5,462 nt of DNA from Alphaproteobacteria bacterium. GTDB lineage: Bacteria > Pseudomonadota > Alphaproteobacteria > Rickettsiales > VGDC01. Below, piece by piece: positions 1 through 5,462 of this stretch (positions within the stretch are counted from its first letter, which is position 1; the number at the start of each line of letters is the position of its first letter). Both the position numbers and the translations under genes were made by a program. The stretch covers positions 1 through 5,462 of the forward strand of contig VGDC01000146.1 of assembly GCA_016869895.1 (NCBI GenBank), in the 5' to 3' direction. The notes beneath the pieces are model-generated. The model had not been told where the DNA came from. It searched no databases and saw nothing but the letters and a program-made list of their open reading frames with translations.

Positions 1-35
1 GCCTCGCCTATTAAGGCCCTGCGAGTGAGTGAATC

Positions 36-704
36 ATGCGTATCCTTCTGACTGCCCTTCTCGCCACCACGCTGCTTTCGGGCTGCATCACCACGGGGGG
101 GGATTCCGCTCCCCCGCGCCAGTCGCGCACCATCGGCGCGGTGGTGGATGACACGACCATCCATTCCCGCCTCACCTTCCTGCTCATGGGCAGCGACTCC
201 AAAGAAGCGTATCGCGGCGTGAACATCGAGGTGTCGGAAGGCCGCGTGCTCTTGACCGGACAGGTGAAGAACCCGGAGAATTCGGTCTTCGCGGTGAAGA
301 ACGCGTGGAGCATCAACGGCGTGCGCGAGGTGATGAACGAGATTCAGGTGGCCGAGAAAGCCTCACTGCTGGATGCGACCAAGGACACGTGGATCACCAG
401 CAAAATCAAAAGCAAGATGCTGCTGGAGAAAGGCGTTGCCTCCACGAATTACTCCTTCGAGACCATCAACCGCAACGTCTATATCATCGGCATCGCCCAA
501 TCGAGCGAAGAGCTGAACAAGGTGCTGTATCTGGTCGGCAATACGGCGGGTGTGGCGCGCACGGTGAACTATGTGCGCCTGCCCAATGGTCAGCCCGCCG
601 CGCCGCAGACCTATAATGCCAATTCGGCGGATACGCTGCAGGCCGTGCCCGTGCATGGAATCGATTCGGCGGATCTGCCGCCCCCGCCCCAGCCTGCTCA
701 ATAA
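36..704 (+). CDS. BON-domain outer-membrane lipoprotein
   Basis: The 222-residue protein is probably an envelope lipoprotein. The N-terminus is a short lipoprotein signal peptide: Met-Arg, a hydrophobic stretch, then lipobox LLSG-C with Cys17 as the predicted lipidated residue. Position +2 is Ile rather than Asp, which by the usual sorting rule favours the outer membrane. Two BON-like modules follow, at about residues 38-106 and 115-182. Each has a helix followed by strands with a hydrophobic-Gly core ('VLLTGQV' at 71-77, 'VYIIGIA' at 148-154). The last 40 residues are Pro/Ala-rich and probably disordered. The layout resembles the dual-BON lipoproteins DolP (YraP) and OsmY, which act in envelope integrity. 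A BON lipoprotein upstream of gshB is, as I recall, common in alphaproteobacteria. A weak GAG 6 bases before the ATG could be the ribosome site. The family is clear; the precise role is inferred. Confidence 0.88.
   Translation: MRILLTALLATTLLSGCITTGGDSAPPRQSRTIGAVVDDTTIHSRLTFLLMGSDSKEAYRGVNIEVSEGRVLLTGQVKNPENSVFAVKNAWSINGVREVMNEIQVAEKASLLDATKDTWITSKIKSKMLLEKGVASTNYSFETINRNVYIIGIAQSSEELNKVLYLVGNTAGVARTVNYVRLPNGQPAAPQTYNANSADTLQAVPVHGIDSADLPPPPQPAQ
95..115 (+). repeat. G8 homopolymer followed by C5 in the BON lipoprotein gene
   Basis: Eight consecutive G (95-102) lie three codons after the lipobox Cys codon (84-86), and five C follow at 111-115. The two tracts could pair as a five-base stem with an eight-base loop. 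A gain or loss of one G would shift the frame right after the signal peptide. No function is shown. Confidence 0.6.
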
Positions 705-716
705 TCGGAGATTGCC
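705..716 (+). promoter_or_regulatory. Ribosome binding site of gshB
   Basis: GGAG at 707-710 sits 6 bases before the ATG at 717, inside the 12-base gap after the BON gene's TAA. It fixes the gshB start. With so little space there is no room for a separate promoter here. Confidence 0.75.
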
Positions 717-1661
717 ATGCCCCCCATCGCCGCGTTCCAGATGGATGCGCTGGATGCCATCAACCCGAAGGGCGACACCACCTTGACGCTGATGCTGGAA
801 GCGCAGGCGCGGGGTTACCGCATCTTCCATTACCTGCCGTCCACGCTGGCTTTCGAGAACGGCAAGCTCACCGCATCCGGCCATTTCGTGCAGGTGCATG
901 ACGATGCGGCGCATCACTATGACGTGCTGAGTGCCGAAACGCTGGATTTGCGGCAGGTGAAGGTGGTCTGGCTGCGTCAGGATCCGCCTTTCGATATGGC
1001 CTATATCACCAGCACCTACCTGCTGGAAAGCCTCGCTCCCGATGTGCTGGTGGTGAATAATCCCGATGCGGTGCGCAACTGCCCCGAAAAGTGGTTCGTC
1101 AACGATTTCCCGCAGTATCTGCCGCCGACATTGGTAACGACCCATCTGCCCGCCATCGAGGATTTCCGCAAACGTCACGGCGACATCATCGTGAAGCCGC
1201 TTTATGGGCACGGCGGCAACGCGGTCTTCCGTCTGAAGGAAGACGACGGCAATTTCAACGCGCTGCTGGAGTTCATGTTCAAGACTTCGCCGGAAGCCCT
1301 CGTCATCCAGAAATTCCTGCCGGAAGTGAAGGATGGCGACATCCGCGTGGTGCTGGTGGACGGCGAAGTGGCGGGGCAGATCGGCCGCGTGCCTGCGCAT
1401 GGCGAAATCCGCAGCAACCTGCGGGTCGGCGGCACAGCGGCGGAGATTTCGCTGACTCCTCGCCAGTGGGAAATCTGCGATGCGCTCAAGCAACCCCTGA
1501 AAGACAAGGGTTTGCTGCTGGTCGGCATCGATTTGATCGGCGATTATCTGACGGAAGTGAACGTCACCTCACCCACGGGCATCCGCAGCATCAACGCGCT
1601 TTACGGCGTGAAGGTGGAAGCCCAGGTGTGGGACGCAGTCGAAAAGAAACTCGCAAACTAA
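717..1661 (+). CDS. gshB: Glutathione synthetase
   Basis: This cytoplasmic ATP-grasp enzyme joins gamma-glutamylcysteine and glycine, with ATP, to make glutathione, the second step of glutathione synthesis. It has 314 residues, close to the 316 of the E. coli enzyme, and is intact. The N-terminal preATP-grasp domain covers about residues 1-120, with 'RQDPPFD' at 87-93 and 'VNNP' at 113-116. The ATP-grasp region carries 'IVKPLYGHGG' (158-167, nucleotide-binding Lys and glycine-rich loop), 'DGDIRV' (206-211), 'RSNLRVGG' (232-239), 'GIDLIGD' (270-276) and 'TEVNVTSPTGI' (279-289, metal and substrate binding). The glycine loop reads Tyr-Gly-His-Gly-Gly where E. coli has Asp-Gly-Met-Gly-Gly; this form suits alphaproteobacteria. 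A GGAG lies 6 bases before the ATG. The gene follows the BON lipoprotein by 12 bases, so the two are probably cotranscribed. Confidence 0.97.
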   Translation: MPPIAAFQMDALDAINPKGDTTLTLMLEAQARGYRIFHYLPSTLAFENGKLTASGHFVQVHDDAAHHYDVLSAETLDLRQVKVVWLRQDPPFDMAYITSTYLLESLAPDVLVVNNPDAVRNCPEKWFVNDFPQYLPPTLVTTHLPAIEDFRKRHGDIIVKPLYGHGGNAVFRLKEDDGNFNALLEFMFKTSPEALVIQKFLPEVKDGDIRVVLVDGEVAGQIGRVPAHGEIRSNLRVGGTAAEISLTPRQWEICDALKQPLKDKGLLLVGIDLIGDYLTEVNVTSPTGIRSINALYGVKVEAQVWDAVEKKLAN

Positions 1662-1688
1662 GTCGAAGCGAAGCTCGCGCGCTAAGGC

Positions 1689-2309
1689 TTAGTGGTCGTG
1701 GCCTTCGTGGTCATCGCCCTCGGTCAGCGCGCCTTCCGGCAGCTCTTCCGTCGCGCGCACCACAGACGTATCCACCGCATTCATGATTTCGCTGTACTTG
1801 TTGTAGTTCATGTCCACGATGGCGGAGATGAACGCCGGAGGCAGCGTGCTGCGCTTCAGATGGTCGGGGAAATAGACCTGTAAGGTGCTGTTATGGATGA
1901 GGATAAGCAGAATGTCGTCGTTCTTCTGGTTCATCCATAGCAAAGCCTCTTCCGTGCCGCCGTTATGCGCGCGGATGCCTTTGAAGATGCGCCAGTCGCC
2001 CTCTTCCGTGATGGGGGTGACGACCTCAAGATTCGCCTGCAGGTTGGCATAGGTCTCCGCGCCGAGGAAAGCCAGCAAACGGCTGCGGATAGGGTCTGCC
2101 CAGAGCGCCGAGTAATCATAGTCCTTCGGGTCGTATGCCTTCGGCTCGACAGCCACCGGCGCGGTCGCATCGGTCTGCGCTGGGGTGGTTTGCGTCACCG
2201 CAGCGGGCACAGCCTCTTCTTCAGGCACGGTCTTCGGTTTCAGCGCGACATTCGCCGCGATGAGCACGAGTATGATGGCTGCGATAAGAAGAAGATGCTG
2301 TTTTTTCAT
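1689..2309 (-). CDS. Membrane-anchored protein of unknown function, acidic/His-rich tail
   Basis: I do not recognise this 206-residue protein. It begins with Met-Lys-Lys-Gln-His and a hydrophobic helix at about residues 6-23. There is no clear signal peptidase site and no lipobox Cys, so it is probably an N-terminal membrane anchor with the rest in the periplasm. A low-complexity Ala/Pro/Thr/Glu linker covers about 27-57. A folded domain of about 120 residues follows (60-185), including 'DYDYSALWADPIRSRLLAFLG', 'DWRIFKGIRAHNGG' and 'DDILLILIHNSTLQVYFPD'. The C-terminus ends Gly-Asp-Asp-His-Glu-Gly-His-Asp-His, which could bind metal, although that is inference. The ATG lies 2 bases after the ettA stop, so it is probably cotranscribed and perhaps translationally coupled. 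Its ribosome site (GAG about 6 bases before the ATG) lies within the end of ettA. Coding reality is well supported by the sensible protein architecture and tight spacing. Confidence 0.85.
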   Translation of the reverse strand: MKKQHLLLIAAIILVLIAANVALKPKTVPEEEAVPAAVTQTTPAQTDATAPVAVEPKAYDPKDYDYSALWADPIRSRLLAFLGAETYANLQANLEVVTPITEEGDWRIFKGIRAHNGGTEEALLWMNQKNDDILLILIHNSTLQVYFPDHLKRSTLPPAFISAIVDMNYNKYSEIMNAVDTSVVRATEELPEGALTEGDDHEGHDH

Positions 2310-2311
2310 GC

Positions 2312-3964
<1,653 letters not shown>

Positions 3965-3970
3965 GGTCGG

Positions 3971-3976
3971 CTCCTT
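3971..3976 (-). promoter_or_regulatory. Shine-Dalgarno site deciding the ettA start
   Basis: On the minus strand this reads AAGGAG, a near-perfect Shine-Dalgarno sequence, 6 bases before the ATG at 3964. It supports that start over the in-frame ATG at 4171, which would add 69 residues unlike the family. Confidence 0.85.
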
Positions 3977-4004
3977 CAAGCAGCGGATATTTATGGATGG
4001 GTTA

Positions 4005-4033
4005 CTGTTAGCAGGGATGCCAGCGGACTGCAA
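4005..4033 (-). promoter_or_regulatory. Candidate sigma70-type promoter for ettA
   Basis: On the minus strand TTGCAG (4033-4028) and TAACAG (4010-4005) are separated by 17 bases, and would give a 5' leader of about 30-35 bases before the ettA start. The -35 box is fair but the -10 box matches the consensus at only about half its positions. This is a weak candidate, proposed from position and spacing. Confidence 0.25.
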
Positions 4034-4095
4034 GGGGAAGCGGGGTGGTTTTTGGCCTGAAACTTGCAGAAAAGAATCAACCTGGTCAAAACGAT

Positions 4096-4100
4096 GGAGG
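4096..4100 (+). promoter_or_regulatory. Shine-Dalgarno site of the 204-residue protein gene
   Basis: GGAGG lies 7 bases before the ATG at 4108. It selects that start over the in-frame ATG at 4045, which has no comparable site and would reach into the ettA leader. Confidence 0.75.
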
Positions 4101-4107
4101 ATGTGCC

Positions 4108-4722
4108 ATGGGTGTGGAAAAATTGATAGGAAATGTGCAGAATTTCGGCGATTTTTCGTCCAAAAACGCACAAAAAACGCAGGAAAATGACGCGAATTTC
4201 GCTGATTTTCTAGTCGAAGCGAAAGACGTTAAAGCGCGTTCAGAGGAAATTATTGCCGAGCATAACGCGCTCCACGCACCCTCCGTGCCAGATGCGAAAG
4301 CGGAGTTCAAGGAGTTCATGAGTAAGGATTCCTCTGAACGCTTGCGCGAACAAGTTCTGCTGGCGCTGGGCATCACCGAGGAAGACCTCGCGGCGATGAG
4401 CCCTGAAGAGCGGATGAAGGTGGAGATGAAAATCGCCGCGATCATCGAAGAGAAAATTCGCATGGCGACCGAGGAGCAGCTCGAGAAATCGGCGGTGGCA
4501 GCGGCTGGCGGTGACGTTGATGCGGATGCTACGGTGCAAGAGGCGGCGGAAGCGCAGGCGGATATCGCGCTGTCCAGTGATGAAGCGCGCAAGGATGATT
4601 GGCTGGCGGCATTGGGATTGCCGCAGGATGGCCGCGTGCAGGTCGGCTTCACGGCTTACGGCGACCTCAAGATGACGGGGCACAACCCGTTAGCCACGGC
4701 GGGCGCGGAAGAAATCCTGTAA
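4108..4722 (+). CDS. Uncharacterised acidic, mostly helical protein
   Basis: I do not recognise a named family in this 204-residue protein. It has no signal peptide or membrane segment, so it is probably cytoplasmic. Residues 1-40 are Asn/Gln/Phe-rich with a repeated 'NF-G/A-DF' unit. Residues 64-120 are charged and helical: 'AKAEFKEFM' is followed by 'LGITEEDLAAMSPEERMKVEMKI'. Short 'LGITEEDLxAMSPEE' segments of this type occur, as I recall, in various proteobacterial hypothetical proteins. A Gly/Ala/Asp-rich spacer covers about 130-158. The C-terminal part has 'DDWLAALGLPQDGRVQVGF' and ends in Ala-Glu-Glu-Ile-Leu. The start at 4108 is set by GGAGG. The gene is divergent from ettA, and its last 33 bases overlap the end of tadA on the other strand. 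The ribosome site and protein-like composition support it as real; function is unknown. Confidence 0.8.
   Translation: MGVEKLIGNVQNFGDFSSKNAQKTQENDANFADFLVEAKDVKARSEEIIAEHNALHAPSVPDAKAEFKEFMSKDSSERLREQVLLALGITEEDLAAMSPEERMKVEMKIAAIIEEKIRMATEEQLEKSAVAAAGGDVDADATVQEAAEAQADIALSSDEARKDDWLAALGLPQDGRVQVGFTAYGDLKMTGHNPLATAGAEEIL
4140..4210 (+). repeat. Imperfect in-frame direct repeat in the 204-residue protein gene
   Basis: The 17-base unit at 4140-4156 (GAATTTCGGCGATTTTT) recurs at 4194-4210 with three mismatches. The 54-base offset is exactly 18 codons, so both copies encode Asn-Phe-(Gly/Ala)-Asp-Phe. Between them are two A-rich 'CAAAAA-CGC' units (4161-4180). The stretch is richer in A+T than its surroundings. 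Confidence 0.6.
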
Positions 4723-5157
4723 TAGCTTGGCGGATGCCTCGCTGCCTTCGCCATGGTTGACTTGGGGTTTCCAATGGCAGGTAGGCTGTTCATAGAACTT
4801 GCCCCCATGGAGCACGCCGCCGCCTTTCGGGTCGGATGCGGCGAAATGCAGGCGGCGGATGCGCGCGAAGGAGATGGCGGCAGCGCACATGGCGCAGGGT
4901 TCCAGCGTCACGTATAGGTCGCAATCCACCAATCGTTGTGACTGCAAGATTGCGCCAGCCTGCCGGATGGCGGCGATTTCAGCGTGGGCGGAAGGGTCGT
5001 GGTCGGTGATGGTGCGATTGCCGGAACGGGCGATGATTTGACCCTCTTTCACGATGACCGCGCCGATGGGCACTTCGCCGCGTTCACCCGCAGCGACGGC
5101 TTCTGCGAAAGCGGCTTCAATGAAGGACGTATCGGGAAATTGCGACGACAAGATCAA
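4690..5157 (-). CDS. tadA: tRNA-specific adenosine deaminase (A34 to inosine)
   Basis: TadA is a zinc deaminase that converts the wobble adenosine of tRNA-Arg(ACG) to inosine so that CGU, CGC and CGA codons can be read. The product has 155 residues, normal for the family. The cytidine/deoxycytidylate deaminase fold is shown by 'EVPIGAVIV' (28-36), 'GNR' (46-48), 'DPSAHAEI' (54-61: His58 zinc ligand, Glu60 proton shuttle) and 'LEPCAMCAAAI' (85-95: Cys88 and Cys91 zinc ligands). The late part reads 'SDPKGGGVLHGG'. The proposed start is TTG at 5157, overlapping the sspB stop by four bases (TTGA). No in-frame ATG exists near the N-terminus, and another TTG lies two codons downstream at 5151. The ribosome site is weak and A-rich, consistent with coupling to sspB. 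Function is firm; the exact start is not. Confidence 0.95.
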   Translation of the reverse strand: MILSSQFPDTSFIEAAFAEAVAAGERGEVPIGAVIVKEGQIIARSGNRTITDHDPSAHAEIAAIRQAGAILQSQRLVDCDLYVTLEPCAMCAAAISFARIRRLHFAASDPKGGGVLHGGKFYEQPTCHWKPQVNHGEGSEASAKLLQDFFRARRG

Positions 5158-5462
5158 TCTTTTTTCTTGTCGGTTTTCTTGGCTTTCTTGCGGAAGGCAT
5201 CCAGCGTCACCACCACATCATCGCCGCCGACTTTGTCGTCCTTCGCGGCTTTCTTCGCAGCAGCCTTTTTGGTCGGTTCTTTCTTCAGCACAGAGGCTTC
5301 GGAAGTCTCGCGTTCCAGCAGTTCGAGCAGGTCGTCTTCGTCCAGCAAGTCATCATCCGTATCGTCGGAGAGGAAGGTGTGGAACTGGAGGCCGAACTTC
5401 ACGCTGGGGTCGGCGAAGGCGGTCAAGGCTTGGAAGGGGATGACGAGCTTTTCTGGCACGCT
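5154..5462 (-). CDS. sspB: ClpXP adaptor SspB, C-terminal part (5' end outside window)
   Basis: SspB binds ssrA-tagged and other substrates and hands them to the ClpXP protease. Only the last 102 codons are visible. The reading frame is open to the window edge, and the GTG at 5459 is almost certainly an internal Val codon, since 'VPEKLVIPFQALTAFADPSVKFGLQF' (visible residues 2-27) matches the end of the alphaproteobacterial SspB core. After it come an Asp/Glu/Leu-rich linker (about 32-54), a Lys/Ala-rich stretch (about 60-75), then 'VVVTLDAFRKK' (83-93). The last fits the tail motif that docks SspB on the ClpX N-terminal domain. A basic extension of about nine residues follows the motif. The TGA stop overlaps the proposed tadA start, so the two are probably cotranscribed. 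The family call rests on recognising the core segment and the tail together. Confidence 0.87.
   Translation of the reverse strand, partial: SVPEKLVIPFQALTAFADPSVKFGLQFHTFLSDDTDDDLLDEDDLLELLERETSEASVLKKEPTKKAAAKKAAKDDKVGGDDVVVTLDAFRKKAKKTDKKKD

Larger units (their letters stand above)
3965..4107. other. Divergent intergenic region between ettA and the 204-residue protein gene
   Basis: This 143-base gap must hold the control signals for both directions. Towards ettA there is a strong AAGGAG and the weak promoter candidate listed separately. Towards the + strand gene there is a GGAGG at 4096-4100. For that direction the best -10-like hexamer, AAGAAT at 4072-4077, has no good -35 box at the right distance. 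I see no strong hairpin, riboswitch or operator palindrome. Confidence 0.5.

Noticed and set aside
1..35. The 3' end of an upstream gene (yraN or similar expected next to BON-gshB)
   Set aside because: Every frame meets a stop by about position 51, and too few codons remain to identify a product or choose the frame.
363..1493. A 376-codon open frame on the - strand opposite the BON gene and gshB
   Set aside because: It spans two well-supported genes on the other strand and translates to an Arg/His/Gln-rich sequence typical of a shadow frame.
1658..1692. Inverted pair CTAAG/CTTAG with small inner stems between the convergent gshB and 1689-2309 genes, considered as a two-way terminator
   Set aside because: The stems are short and interrupted (for example GCGA/TCGC at 1668-1678), and there is no T-run on either strand. 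The outer pair is largely made by the two TAA stop codons.
3965..4171. A 69-residue N-terminal extension of EttA starting at 4171
   Set aside because: The extension does not resemble the family, overlaps the start of the divergent gene, and is made unnecessary by the AAGGAG and ATG at 3964.
4086..4652. A 188-codon Ser/Ala-rich frame on the - strand opposite the 204-residue protein gene
   Set aside because: It is antisense to a gene with a better ribosome site and more protein-like composition. Its Ser/Ala/Cys-rich translation is typical of a shadow.

Overview
This window looks like ordinary chromosomal housekeeping DNA from an alphaproteobacterium. The evidence is a GC-rich, densely coding sequence, a glutathione synthetase with the 'KPLYGxGG' glycine loop typical of alphaproteobacteria, and an SspB of the alphaproteobacterial type: a 'VPEKLVIPF' core, an acidic linker and a C-terminal 'LDAFRKK' ClpX-binding tail. 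A lineage below the class cannot be assigned from the sequence alone. No mobile element, phage gene, CRISPR array, tRNA or rRNA is visible.

Left block (36-1661, + strand): a BON-domain outer-membrane lipoprotein is followed 12 bases later by gshB, glutathione synthetase. This is a probable two-gene transcription unit linking the cell envelope with redox metabolism. Middle block (1689-3964, - strand): ettA, a complete ABC-F translation factor with twin ATPase domains, is followed 2 bases later by a membrane-anchored protein of unknown function with a His/Asp/Glu-rich C-terminus. gshB and this unknown gene converge with a gap of only 27 bases.

Right block: a 143-base divergent intergenic region separates ettA from an uncharacterised acidic 204-residue protein (4108-4722, +). 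The 3' end of that gene overlaps the 3' end of the converging tadA gene by 33 bases. tadA (tRNA adenosine deaminase, - strand) probably starts at a TTG that overlaps the stop codon of the upstream gene. That upstream gene is the 3' part of sspB, the ClpXP adaptor, which runs off the right edge of the window.

Functionally the recognisable genes concern translation (EttA, TadA), proteolysis of ssrA-tagged products of stalled translation (SspB), and thiol redox and envelope maintenance (GshB, BON lipoprotein). I see no convincing new defence or mobile system. The points most worth a second look are the two unrecognised proteins, a G8 tract just after the lipobox of the BON lipoprotein, an in-frame internal repeat at the start of the 204-residue protein, and the overlapping sspB/tadA and tadA/4108-4722 gene ends.
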